From contig NC_064038.1 in assembly GCF_932526225.1 (NCBI RefSeq), positions 16,175,575-16,239,574 of the forward strand: a stretch of 64,000 nucleotides of DNA, read 5' to 3'. Source of the stretch: Nematostella vectensis (lineage: Eukaryota; Cnidaria; Anthozoa; Actiniaria; Edwardsiidae). Position 1 is the stretch's first letter; the number at the start of each line of letters is the position of its first letter. Under the pieces are notes generated by a model that saw nothing but the letters and a program-made list of their open reading frames with translations, was not told where the DNA came from and made no database searches. Position numbers and translations under genes: made by a program. Of this stretch, positions 20,892 to 32,725 are shown one piece after another.

Positions 20892-22865
20892 TTTTTTTTC
20901 TTAACTTTACTTGTTTGTCTTCGTGTTGTTCTGTAAGCCCCAATACTGTGTATGCACTCCTATCTTGTTCAAGAGCATAAGCAAAAAGCTTAGAACTGCA
21001 TAGGAAGCTTCCATTTATTTGTTATTTTTTCTTTATCTCAAATCAATCTCGGCGTGATCGTATAGTGGTTAGTAGATTGCGTTGTGGCCGCAGTAACCCA
21101 GGTTCGATTCCTGGTCACGGCATCTTTTTAACTTTATTTGTTTGTCTTTGTGTTGTTCTTTAAGCCCCAATACTGAGTCTGCACTCGTACCTTGTTTAAG
21201 AGCATAAGCAAAAAGCTCAGAACTCCACAGGAAGCTTCCATTTATTTATCAGGTTTTCTTTGTCTCAAATCATCCTCGCCGTGATGGTATAGTGGTTAGT
21301 ACATTGCGTTGTGGCCGCAATAACCCAGGTTCGAATCCTAATCATTTTATTTTTTTTCAACTTTACTTGTTTGGCTTTGTGTTGTTCTTTAAGCCCCAAT
21401 ACTGAGTCTGCACTCGTACCTTGTTTAAGAGCATAAGCAAAAAGCTTAGAAATCCACAGGAAGCTTCCATTTATTTGTCATGTTTTTCTTTATCTGAATT
21501 CAATCTCCCCGTGATTATATACTGGTTAGTACATTGCGTTGTTGCCGCAATAACCCAGGTTCGAATCCTAATCATTTCATTTTTTTTTCAACTTTACTTG
21601 TTTGTCTTCGTGTTGTTCTGTAAGCCACAATACTGAGTATGAACTCGTACCTTGTTTAAGAGCATAAGCAAAAAGCTTAGAACTCCATGGGATGCTTCCA
21701 TTTATTTGTCATTTTTTTTCTTTATCTGAATTCAATCTCGCCCTGATCGTATTGTGGTTAGTACATTGCGTTGTGGCCGCAATAACCCAGGTTCGAATCC
21801 TGGTCACGGCATTTTTTTCTTAACTTTACTTGTTTGTCTTCGTGTTGTTCTGTAAGCCCCAATACTGCGTATGCACTCCTATCTTGTTCAAGAGCATAAG
21901 CAAAAAGCTTAGAACTCCATAGGAAGCTTCAAATTATTTGTTATTTTTTCTTTATCTCAAATCAATCTCGGCGTGATCGTATAGTGGTTAGTAGATTGCG
22001 TTGTGGCAGCAGTAACCCAGGTTCGATTCCTGGTCACGGCATTTTTTTAACTTTATTTGTTTGTCTTTGTGTTGTTCTTTAAGCCCCAATACTGAGTCTG
22101 CACTCGTACCTTGTTTAAGATCATAAGCAAAAAGTTTAGCACTCCACAGGAAGCTTCCATTTATTGGTCATTTTTTCTTTATCAGAATTCAATCTCCCCG
22201 TGATCGTATAGTGGTTAGTACATTGCGTTGTGGCAGCAATAACCCAGGTTCGAGTCCTGGTCACGGCATTTTTTTTAACTTTACTTGTTTGTCTTTGTGT
22301 TGTTCTGTAAGCCCCAATACTGAGTATGCATTCGTACCTTGTTTAAGATCATAAGCAAAAAGCTTAGAACTCCACAGGAAGCTTCCATTTATTGGTCATT
22401 TTTTCTTTATCAGAATTCAATCTCCCCGTGATCGTATAGTGGTTAGTACATTGCGTTGTGGCCGCAATAACCCAGGTTCGAGTCCTGGTCACGGCATTTT
22501 TTTTAACATTACTTGTTTGTCTTCGTGTTTTTCTGTAAGACCCGGTACTGAGTATGCACTCGTACCTTGTTCAAGAGCATAAGCAAAAAGTTTAGAACTC
22601 CTCTCTTTGTCATTTTTTTTATCTCAAATCAATCTCGAAGTGATCGTAAACTGGTTAGTACATTGCGTTGTGGTCGCAATAACCCACGTTCGAAACCTGG
22701 TCACGGCATATTTTTTCAACTTTACTTGTTTGTCTTCGTGTTGTTCTGTAAGCCCTAATACTGAGTATGAACTCATACCTTGTTTAAGAGCATAAGCAAA
22801 AAGCTTAGAACTCCATGGGAAGCTTCCATTTATTTGTCATTTTTTCTTTATCTGAATTCAATCTC
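20820..22865 (+). repeat. 9-unit block repeating 16264-18309
   Basis: Same class order at 4556 bp offset, including the C4 (GCCCTGA) copy and two CCC copies before a GAAGTGA copy. Confidence 0.85.
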
Positions 22866-22937
22866 GCCGTGATCGTATAGTGGTCAGTACATTGCGTTGT
22901 GGCCGCAATAACCCAGGTTCGAATCCTGGTCACGGCA
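22866..22937 (+). tRNA. tRNA-His (GTG), C20a variant
   Basis: Fully paired with C20a; anticodon at 22899-22901, 8-T terminator. Confidence 0.93.
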
Positions 22938-23554
22938 TTTTTTTTCTTAACTTTACTTGTTTGTCTTCGTGTTGTTCTGTAAGCCCCAATACTGTGTATG
23001 CACTCCTATCTTGTTCAAGAGCATAAGCAAAAAGCTTAGAACTGCATAGGAAGCTTCCATTTATTTGTTATTTTTTCTTTATCTCAAATCAATCTCGGCG
23101 TGATCGTATAGTGGTTAGTAGATTGCGTTGTGGCCGCAGTAACCCAGGTTCGATTCCTTGTCACGGCATCTTTTTAACTTTATTTGTTTGTCTTTGTGTT
23201 GTTCTTTAAGCCCCAATACTGAGTCTGCACTCGTACCTTGTTTAATAGCAAAAGCAAAAAGCTTAGAACTCCACAGGAAGCTTCCATTTATTTGTCATGT
23301 TTTTCTTTATCTGAATTCAATCTCCCCTTGATTGTATACTGGTTAGTACATTGCGTTGTTGCCGCAATAACCCAGGTTCGAATCCTAATCATTTTATTTT
23401 TTTTTCAACTTTACTTGTTTGTCTTCGAATTGTTCTGTAAGCCCCAATACTGAGTATGAACTCGTACCTTGTTTAAGAGCATAAGCAAAAAGCTTAGAAC
23501 TCCATGGGAAGCTTCCATTTATTTGTCATTTTTTCTTTATCTGAATTCAATCTC

Positions 23555-23626
23555 GCCGTGATCGTATAGTGGTTAGTACATTGCGTTGTGACCGCAATAA
23601 CACAGGTTCGAATCCTGGTCACGGCA
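23555..23626 (+). pseudogene. tRNA-His copy with A37 and a T-stem mismatch
   Basis: Loop TTGTGAC keeps anticodon GTG but has A37 instead of G37; position 49 is A, breaking pair 49:65. Acceptor intact. Confidence 0.72.
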
Positions 23627-24472
23627 TTTTTTTTCTTAACTTTACTTGTTTGTCTTCGTGTTGTTCTGTAAGCCCCAATACTGTGTATGCACTCCTATCT
23701 TGTTCAAGAGCATAAGCAAAAAGCTTAGAACTGCATAGGAAGCTTCCATTTATTTGTTATTTTTTCTTTATCTCAAATCAATCTCGGCGTGATCGTATAG
23801 TGGTTAGTAGATTGCGTTGTGGTCGCAGTAACCTAGGTTCGATTCCTGGTCACGGCATTTTTTAACTTTATTTGTTTGTCTTTGTGTTGTTCTTTAAGCC
23901 CCAATACTGAGTCTGCACTCGTACCTTGTTTAATAGCAAAAGCAAAAAGCTTAGAACTCCACAGGAAGCTTCCATTTATTTATCAGGTTTTCTTTGTCTC
24001 AAATCATCCTCGCCGTGATGGTATAGTGGTTAGTACATTGCGTTGTGGCCGCAATAACCCAGGTTCGAATCCTAATCATTTTATTTTTTTTTCAACTTTA
24101 CTTGTTTGGCTTTGTGTTGTTCTTTAAGCCCCAATACTGAGTCTGCACTCGTACCTTGTTTAAGAGCATAAGCAAAAAGCTTAGAAATCCACAGGAAGCT
24201 TCCATTTATTTGTCATGTTTTTCTTTATCTGAATTCAATCTCCCCGTGATTGTATACTGGTTAGTACATTGCGTTGTTGCCGCAATAACCCAGGTTCGAA
24301 TCCTAATCATTTCATTTTTTTTCAACTTTACTTGTTTGTCTTCGTGTTGTTCTGTAAGCCACAATACTGAGTATGAACTCGTACCTTGTTTAAGAGCATA
24401 AGCAAAAAGCTTAGAACTCCATGGGATGCTTCCATTTATTTGTCATTTTTTTCTTTATCTGAATTCAATCTC

Positions 24473-24544
24473 GCCGTGATCGTATTGTGGTTAGTACATT
24501 GCGTTGTGGCCGCAATAACCCAGGTTCGAATCCTGGTCACGGCA
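24473..24544 (+). tRNA. tRNA-His (GTG), T14 variant
   Basis: Stems intact, A14 replaced by T; anticodon at 24506-24508, 9-T terminator. The copy is preceded by GGGATGCTTCC, where the usual palindrome is lost. Confidence 0.85.
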
Positions 24545-25602
24545 TTTTTTTTTCTTAACTTTACTTGTTTGTCTTCGTGTTGTTCTGTAAGCCCCAATAC
24601 TGCGTATGCACTCCTATCTTGTTCAAGAGCATAAGCAAAAAGCTTAGAACTCCATAGGAAACTTCCATTTATTTGTTATTTTTTCTTTATCTCAAATCAA
24701 TCTCGGCGTGATCGTATAGTGGTTAGTAGATTGCGTTGTGGCAGCAGTAACCCAGGTTCGATTCCTGGTCACGGCATTTTTTTAACTTTATTTGTTTGTC
24801 TTTGTGTTGTTCTTTAAGCCCCAATACTGAGTCTGCACTCGTACCTTGTTTAAGATCATAAGCAAAAAGCTTAGAACTCCACAGGAAGCTTCCATTTATT
24901 GGTCATTTTTTCTTTATCAGAATTCAATCTCCCCGTGATCTTATAGTTGTTAGTACATTGCGTTGTGGCCGCAATAACCCAGGTTCGAGTCCTGGTCACG
25001 GCATTTTTTTTAACTTTACTTGTTTGTCTTTGTGTTGTTCTGTAAGCCCCAATACTGAGTATGCATTCGTACCTTGTTTAAGATCATAAGCAAAAAGCTT
25101 AGAACTCCACAGGAAGCTTCCATTGATTGGTCAGTTTTTCTTTATCAGAATTCAATCTCCCCGTGATCGTATAGTGGTTAGTACATTGCGTTGTGGCCGC
25201 AATAACCCAGGTTCGAGTCCTGGTCACGGCATTTTTTTTAACATTACTTGTTTGTCTTCGTGTTTTTCTGTAAGACCCGGTACTGAGTATGCACTCGTAC
25301 CTTGTTCAAGAGCATAAGCAAAAAGTTTAGAACTCCTCTCTTTGACATTTTTTTTTATCTCAAATCAATCTCGAAGTGATCGTAAACTGGTTAGTACATT
25401 GCGTTGTGGTCTCAATAACCCAGGTTCGAAACCTGGTCACGGCATATTTTTTTCAACTTTACTTGTTTGTCTTCGTGTTGTTCTGTAAGCCCCAATACTG
25501 AGTATGAACTCATACCTTGTTTAAGAGCATAAGCAAAAAGCTTAGAACTCCATGGGAAGCTTCCATTTATTTGTCATTTTTTCTTTATCTGAATTCGATC
25601 TC

Positions 25603-25674
25603 GCCGTGATCGTATAGTGGTCAGTACATTGCGTTGTGGCCGCAATAACCCAGGTTCGAATCCTGGTCACGGCA
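25603..25674 (+). tRNA. tRNA-His (GTG), C20a variant
   Basis: Fully paired with C20a; anticodon at 25636-25638, 8-T terminator. The leader has GAATTCGATCTC; the same mark recurs at 40361. Confidence 0.93.
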
Positions 25675-27421
25675 TTTTTTTTCTTAACTTTACTTGTTTG
25701 TCTTCGTGTTGTTCTGTAAGCCCCAATACTGTGTATGCACTCCTATCTTGTTCAAGAGCATAAGCAAAAAGCTTAGAACTGCATAGGAAGCTTCCATTTA
25801 TTTGTAATTTTTTTCTTTATCTCAAATCAATCTCGGCGTGATCGTATAGTGGTTAGTAGATTGCGTTGTGGCCGCAGTAACCCAGGTTCGATTCCTGGTC
25901 ACGGCATCTTTTTAACTTTATTTGTTTGTCTTTGTGTTGTTCTTTAAGCCCCAATACTGAGTCTGCACTCGTACCTTGTTTAATAGCAAAAGCAAAAAGC
26001 TTAGAACTCCACAGGAAGCTTCCATTTATTTATCAGGTTTTCTTTGTCTCAAATCATCCTCGCCGTGATGGTATAGTGGTTAGTACATTGCGTTGTGGCC
26101 GCAATAACCCAGGTTCGAATCCTAATCATTTTATTTTTTTTTTCAACTTTACTTGTTTGGCTTTGTGTTGTTCTTTAAGCCCCAATACTGAGTCTGCACT
26201 CGTACCTTGTTTAAGAGCATAAGCAAAAAGCTTAGAAATCCACAGGAAGCTTCCATTTATTTGTCATGTTTTTCTTTATCTGAATTCAATCTCCCCGTGA
26301 TTGTATACTGGTTAGTACATTGCGTTGTTGCCGCAATAACCCAGGTTCGAATCCTAATCATTTCATTTTTTTTCAACTTTACTTGTTTGTCTTCGTGTTG
26401 TTCTGTAAGCCACAATACTGAGTATGAACTCGTACCTTGTTTAAGAGCATAAGCAAAAAGCTTAGAACTCCATGGGATGCTTCCATTTATTTGTCATTTT
26501 TTTCTTTATCTGAATTCAATCTCGCCGTGATCGTATCGTGGTTAGTACATTGCGTTGTTGCCGCAATAACCCAGGTTCGAATACTAATCATTTCATTTTT
26601 TTTCAACTTTACTTGTTTGTCTTCGTGTTGTTCTGTAAGCCCCAATACTGAGTATGAACTCGTACCTTGTTTAAGAGCATAAGCAAAAAGCTTAGAACTC
26701 CATAGGAAACTTCCATTTATTTGTTATTTTTTCTTTATCTCAAATCAATCTCGGCGTGATCGTATAGTGGTTAGTAGATTGCGTTGTGGCAGCAGTAACC
26801 CAGGTTCGAGTCCTGGTCACGGCATTTTTTTTAACTTTACTTGTTTGTCTTTGTGTTGTTCTGTAAGCCCCAATACTGAGTATGCATTCGTACCTTGTTT
26901 AAGATCATAAGCAAAAAGCTTAGAACTCCACAGGAAGCTTCCATTTATTGGTCATTTTTTCTTTATCAGAATTCAATCTCCCCGTGATCGTATAGTGGTT
27001 AGTACATTGCGTTGTGGCCGCAATAACCCAGGTTCGAGTCCTGGTCACGGCATTTTTTTTAACATTACTTGTTTGTCTTCGTGTTTTTCTGTAAGACACG
27101 GTACTGAGTATGCACTCGTACCTTGTTCAAGAGCATAAGCAAAAAGTTTAGAACTCCTCTCTTTGTCATTTTTTTTATCTCAAATCAATCTCGAAGTGAT
27201 CGTAAACTGGTTAGTACATTGCGTTGTGGTCGCAATAACCCACGTTCGAAACCTGGTCACGGCATATTTTTTCAACTTTACTTGTTTGTCTTTGTGTTGT
27301 TCTGTAAGCCCCAATACTGAGTATGAACTCATACCTTGTTTAAGAGCATAAGCAAAAAGCTTAGAACTCCATGGGAAGCTTCCATTTATTTGTCATTTTT
27401 TCTTTATCTGAATTCAATCTC

Positions 27422-27493
27422 GCCGTGATCGTATAGTGGTCAGTACATTGCGTTGTGGCCGCAATAACCCAGGTTCGAATCCTGGTCACGGCA
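27422..27493 (+). tRNA. tRNA-His (GTG), C20a variant
   Basis: Fully paired with C20a; anticodon at 27455-27457, 7-T terminator. Recurs at 42180 and 50126. Confidence 0.93.
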
Positions 27494-27879
27494 TTTTTTT
27501 CTTAACTTTACTTGTTTGTCTTCGTGTTGTTCTGTAAGCCCCAATACTGTGTATGCACTCCTATCTTGTTCAAGAGCATAAGCAAAAAGCTTAGAACTGC
27601 ATAGGAAGCTTCCATTTATTTGTTATTTTTTCATTATCTCAAATCAATCGCGGCGTGATCGTGTAGTGGTTAGTAGATTGCGTTGTGGCCGCAGTAACCC
27701 AGGTTCGATTCCTGGTCACGGCATCTTTTTAACTTTATTTGTTTGTCTTTGTGTTGTTCTTTAAGCCCCAATACTGAGTCTGCACTCGTACCTTGTTTAA
27801 TAGCAAAAGCAAAAAGCTTAGAACTCCACAGGAAGCTTCCATTTATTTGTCATGTTTTTCTTTATCTGAATTCAATCTC

Positions 27880-27951
27880 CCCTTGATTGTATACTGGTTA
27901 GTACATTGCGTTGTGGCCGCAATAACCCAGGTTCGAGTCCTGGTCACGGCA
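27880..27951 (+). pseudogene. Chimera: GTT-class 5' half with healthy 3' half
   Basis: CCCTTGATTG and the ACTGG D loop of the GTT class are joined to GTGGCCGC, GGTTCGAGTCC and an intact TCACGGC end of the CCC class. Homologues at 42638 and 50584. Confidence 0.75.
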
Positions 27952-28549
27952 TTTTTTTTAACTTTACTTGTTTGTCTTTGTGTTGTTCTGTAAGCCCCAA
28001 TACTGAGTATGCATTCGTACCTTGTTTAAGATCATAAGCAAAAAGCTTAGAACTCCACAGGAAGCTTCCATTGATTGGTCAGTTTTTCTTAATCAGAATT
28101 CAATCTCCCCGTGATCGTATAGTTGTTAGTACATTGCGTTGTGGCCGCAATAACCCAGGTTCGAGTCCTGGTCACGGCATTTTTTTTAACATTACTTGTT
28201 TGTCTTCGTGTTTTTCTGTAAGACCCGGTACTGAGTATGCACTCGTACCTTGTTCAAGAGCATAAGCAAAAAGTTTAGAACTCCTCTCGTTGTCATTTTT
28301 TTTATCTCAAATCAATCTCGAAGTGATCGTAAACTGGTTAGTACATTGCGTTGTGGTCGCAATAACCCAGGTTTGAAACCTGGTCACGGCATATTTTTTT
28401 CAACTTTACTTGTTTGTCTTCGTGTTGTTCTGTAAGCCCCAATACTGAGTATGAACTCATACCTTGTTTAAGAGCATAAGCAAAAAGCTTAGAACTCCAT
28501 GGGAAGCTTCCATTTATTTGTCATTTTTTCTTTATCTGAATTCAATCTC

Positions 28550-28621
28550 GCCGTGATCGTATAGTAGTCAGTACATTGCGTTGTGGCCGCAATAACCCAG
28601 GTTCGAATCCTGGTCACGGCA
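28550..28621 (+). pseudogene. tRNA-His copy lacking G18
   Basis: D loop reads AGTAGTCA, so the invariant G18 is A; all stems pair. G18 contacts position 55 in the elbow and lies in the A box. The homologue at 43308 keeps G18. Confidence 0.75.
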
Positions 28622-29469
28622 TTTTTTTTCTTAACTTTACTTGTTTGTCTTCGTGTTGTTCTGTAAGCCCCAATACTGTGTATGCACTCCTATCTTGTTC
28701 AAGAGCATAAGCAAAAATCTTAGAACTGCATAGGAAGCTTCCATTTATTTGTTATTTTTTCTTTATCTCAAATCAATCTCGGCGTGATCGTATAGTGGTT
28801 AGTAGATTGCGTTGTGGCCGCAGTAACCCAGGTTCGATTCCTGGTCACGGCATCTTTTTAACTTTATTTGTTTGTCTTTGTGTTGTTCTTTAAGCCCCAA
28901 TACTGAGTCTGCACTCGTACCTTGTTTAATAGCAAAAGCAAAAAGCTTAGAACTCCACAGGAAGCTTCCATTTATTTATCAGGTTTTCTTTGTCTCAAAT
29001 CATCCTCGCCGTGATGGTATAGTGGTTAGTACATTGCGTTGTGGCCGCAATAACCCAGGTTCGAATCCTAATCATTTTATTTTTTTTTCAACTTAACTTG
29101 TTTGGCTTTGTGTTGTTCTTTAAGCCCCAATACTCAGTCTGCACTCGTACCTTGTTTAAGAGCATAAGCAAAAAGCTTAGAAATCCACAGGAAGCTTCCA
29201 TTTATTTGTCATGTTTTTCTTTATCTGAATTCAATCTCCCCGTGATTGTATACTGGTTAGTACATTGCGTTGTTGCCGCAATAACCCAGGTTCGAATCCT
29301 AATCATTTCATTTTTTTTTCAACTTTACTTGTTTGTCTTCGTGTTGTTCTGTAAGCCACAATACTGAGTATGAACTCGTACCTTGTTTAAGAGCATAAGC
29401 AAAAAGCTTAGAACTCCATGGGATGCTTCCATTTATTTGTCATTTTTTTCTTTATCTGAATTCAATCTC

Positions 29470-29541
29470 GCCGTGATCGTATTGTGGTTAGTACATTGCG
29501 TTGTGGCCGCAATAACCCAGGTTCGAATCCTGGTCACGGCA
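29470..29541 (+). tRNA. tRNA-His (GTG), T14 variant
   Basis: Stems intact, T14; anticodon at 29503-29505. The T-run after the gene is interrupted (TTT-C-TTTT), a mark shared by 44228, 52174, 55816 and 61737. Confidence 0.83.
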
Positions 29542-30386
29542 TTTCTTTTCTTAACTTTACTTGTTTGTCTTCGTGTTGTTCTGTAAGCCCCAATACTGCG
29601 TATGCACTCCTATCTTGTTCAAGAGCATAAGCAAAAATCTTAGAACTCCATAGGAAGCTTCCATTTATTTGTTATTTTTTCTTTATCTCAAATCAATCTC
29701 GGCGTGATCGTATAGTGGTTAGTAGATTGCGTTGTGGCAGCAGTAACCCAGGTTCGATTCCTGGTCACGGCATTTTTTTAACTTTATTTGTTTGTCTTTG
29801 TGTTGTTCTTTAAGCCCCAATACTGAGTCTGCACTCGGACCTTGTTTAATAGCAAAAGCAAAAAGCTTAGAACTCCACAGGAAGCTTCCATTTATTTGTC
29901 AGTTTTTCTTTGTCTCAAATCACTCTCGCCGAGATTGTACACTTGTTAGTACATTGCGTTGTGGCCAAAATAACACAGGTTCGAATTCTGGCCATGTCAT
30001 TTATTTTCAACTTTACTTGTTTGTCCTTGTGTTGTTCTTTAAGCCCCAATACTGAGTCTGCACTCCTATCTTGTTCAAGAGCATAAGCGAAAAGCTTAGA
30101 ACTCCACAGGAAGCTTCCATTTATTTGTTATTTTTTCTTTATCTGAATTCAATCTCGCCGTGATCGTATAGTGGTAAGTACATTGCGTTGTGGCCGCAAT
30201 AACCCAGGTCCGAATACTGGTCACGGGATTTTTTTTTTAACTTTACTTGTTTGTCTTCTTGTTGTTCTGTAAGCCCCGATACTGAGTATGCACTCGTACG
30301 TTGTTTAAGAGCATAAGCAAAAAGCTTAGAACTCCACAGGAAGCTTCCATTTATTTGTCATTTTTTCTTTATATGAAATCAATCTC

Positions 30387-30458
30387 GCCGTGATCGTATA
30401 GTGGTTAGAACATTGCGTTGTGGCCGCAATAACACAGGTTCGAATCCTGGTCACGGCA
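30387..30458 (+). pseudogene. GAAC D-stem class (6 copies)
   Basis: Representative. D-stem 3' strand GAAC breaks pair 12:23 and position 49 is A, breaking 49:65. Acceptor, anticodon GTG and B box are intact. Other starts: 34468, 45145, 53091, 56733, 62654. Confidence 0.78.
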
Positions 30459-30616
30459 TTTTTTTTTCAACTTTACTTGATTGTCTTCGTGTTGTTCTGT
30501 AAGCCCCGATTCTGAGTCTGCAATCCTATCTTGTTCAAGAGCATAAGCAAAAAGCTTAGAACTCCACAGGAAGCTTCCATTTATTTGTCATTTTTTCTTT
30601 ATCTGAATTCAATCTC

Positions 30617-30677
30617 CCCGTGATTGGTACATTGCGTTGTGGCCGCAATAATCCAGGTTCGAATCCTGGTCACGGCA
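30617..30677 (+). pseudogene. D-arm-deleted tRNA-His copy
   Basis: 61 nt long: 11 nt of the D arm are missing (CCCGTGATTGGTAC), removing the A-box core. Anticodon arm GTG, T arm and most of the acceptor are intact; first pair C1-C72 fails. Nuclear tRNA needs the D arm, so this is a decayed gene. Confidence 0.85.
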
Positions 30678-30833
30678 TTTTTTTCAACTCTACTTGTTTG
30701 TCTTTGTGTTGTTCGTTAACCCTCAATACTGAGTATTCACTGGTACCTTGTTTAAGAGCATAAGCAAAAAGCTTAGAACTCCACAGGAAGCTTCCATTTA
30801 TTTGTCATTTTGTCTTTATCTGAGTTCAAACTC

Positions 30834-30905
30834 GCCGTGATCGTATAGTGGTTAGTACATTGCGTTGTGGCCGCAATAACACAGATTCGAATCCTGGTCA
30901 CAGCA
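30834..30905 (+). pseudogene. A70 / GATTCGA class (6 copies)
   Basis: Representative. The 3' acceptor is TCACAGC (3:70 mismatch) and the B box is GATTCGAATCC. Anticodon GTG and D arm intact. Other starts: 34915, 45592, 53538, 57180, 63101. Confidence 0.78.
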
Positions 30906-31064
30906 TTTTTTTTTTCAGCTTTACTTTTTTGTCTTCGTGTTGTTCTATAAGCCCTAATACTGAGTATGCACTCCCATCATGTTCAAAAGCATAAGCAAAA
31001 AGCTTAGAACTTCACAGGAAGCTTCAAATTATTTGTCATTTTTTCTTTATCTGAATTCAATCTC

Positions 31065-31136
31065 GCCGTGATCGTATAGTGGTTAATACTTTGCGTTGTG
31101 GCCGCAATAACCCAGGTTCGAATCCTGGTCACGGCA
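31065..31136 (+). tRNA. tRNA-His (GTG), A22/T26 class
   Basis: The D-stem 3' strand is ATAC instead of GTAC, turning the 13:22 wobble into a T-A pair, and position 26 is T. All stems pair. Anticodon at 31098-31100, 7-T terminator. Confidence 0.91.
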
Positions 31137-31294
31137 TTTTTTTCTTAACTTTACTTGTTTGTCTTCGTGTTGTTCTGTAAGCCCCAATACTGTGTATGCA
31201 CTCCTATCTTGTTCAAGAGCATAAGCAAAAAGCTTAGAACTGCATAGGAAGCTTCCATTTATTTGTTATTTTTTCTTTATCTGAATTCAATCTC

Positions 31295-31366
31295 GCCGTG
31301 ATCGTATAGTGGTTAATACTTTGCGTTGTGGCCGCAATAACCCAGGTTCGATTCCTGGTCACGGCA
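31295..31366 (+). tRNA. tRNA-His (GTG), A22/T26 class with T59
   Basis: Same D-stem change as 31065, with T59 giving B box GGTTCGATTCC. Anticodon at 31328-31330, 7-T terminator. Its 3' flank is GG-type, so it looks like a conversion product of 31065 and a GG copy. Confidence 0.91.
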
Positions 31367-32190
31367 TTTTTTTAACTTTATTTGTTTGTCTTTGTGTTGT
31401 TCTTTAAGCCCCAATACTGAGTCTGCACTCGTACCTTGTTTAAGATCATAAGCAAAAAGCTTAGAACTCCACAGGAAGCTTCCATTTATTGGTCATTTTT
31501 TCTTTATCAGAATTCAATCTCCCCGTGATCGTATAGTGGTTAGTACATTGCGTTGTGGCCGCAATAACCCAGGTTCGAGTCCTGGTCACGGCATTTTTTT
31601 TAACTTTACTTGTTTGTCTTTGTGTTGTTCTGTAAGCCCCAATACTGAGTATGCATTCGTACCTTGTTTAAGATCATAAGCAAAAAGCTTAGAACTCCAC
31701 AGGAAGCTTCCATTTATTGGTCATTTTTTCTTTATCAGAATTCAATCTCCCCGTGATCGTATAGTGGTTAGTACATTGCGTTGTGGCCGCAATAACCCAG
31801 GTTCGAGTCCTGGTCACGGCATTTTTTTTAACATTACTTGTTTGTCTTCGTGTTTTTCTGTAAGACCCGGTACTGAGTATGCTCTCGTACCTTGTTCAAG
31901 AGCATAAGCAAAAAGTTTAGAACTCCTCTCTTTGTCATTTTTTTTATCTCAAATCAATCTCGAAGTGATCGTAAACTGGTTAGTACATTGCGTTGTGGTC
32001 GCAATAACCCAGGTTCGAAACCTGGTCACGGCATATTTTTTCAACTTTACTTGTTTGTCTTCGTGTTGTTCTGTAAGCCCCAATACTGAGTATGAACTCA
32101 TACCTTGTTTAAGAGCATAAGCAAAAAGCTTAGAACTCCATGGGAAGCTTCCATTTATTTGTCATTTTTTCTTTATCTGAATTCAATCTC

Positions 32191-32262
32191 GCCGTGATTG
32201 TATAGTGGTCAGTACATTGCGTTGTGGCCGCAATAACCCATGTTCGAATCCTGGTCACGGCA
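32191..32262 (+). pseudogene. tRNA-His T9/C20a copy with T-stem mismatch
   Basis: T stem reads CCATG for CCAGG, which also damages the B box (TGTTCGAATCC). Homologues at 36273 and 46949 are intact, so this is a private change. Confidence 0.77.
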
Positions 32263-32653
32263 TTTTTTTTTCTTAACTTTACTTGTTTGTCTTCGTGTTG
32301 TTCTGTAAGCCCCAATACTGTGTATGCACTCCTATCTTGTTCAAGAGCATAAGCAAAAAGCTTAGAACTGCATAGGAAGCTTCCATTTATTTGTCATGTT
32401 TTTCTTTATCTGAATTCAATCTCCCCTTGATTGTATACTGGTTAGTACATTGCGTTGTTGCCGCAATAACCCAGGTTCGAATCCTAATCATTTTATTTTT
32501 TTTTCAACTTTACTTGTTTGTCTTCGTGTTGTTCTGTAAGCCCCAATACTGTGTATGCACTCCTATCTTGTTCAAGAGCATAAGCAAAAAGCTTAGAACT
32601 GCATAGGAAGCTTCAAATTATTTGTCATTTTTTCTTTATCTGAATTCAGTCTC

Positions 32654-32725
32654 GCCGTGATCGTATAGTGGTTAATACTTTGCGTTGTGGCCGCAATAAC
32701 CCAGGTTCGATTCCTGGTCACGGCA
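32654..32725 (+). tRNA. tRNA-His (GTG), A22/T26 class with T59
   Basis: Fully paired; anticodon at 32687-32689, 7-T terminator. Leader has GAATTCAGTCTC. Confidence 0.91.

Noticed and set aside
29041-29367. Longest open frame family (108 codons) at 29041, 43799, 51745, 55387 and 61308
   Set aside because: It starts inside the tRNA anticodon stem, crosses into the next unit, and recurs only because the higher-order block recurs.
32130-32315. Minus-strand open frames beginning MGLTEQHEDKQVKL
   Set aside because: They are antisense reads of the spacer and tRNA; no independent feature lies on the minus strand.
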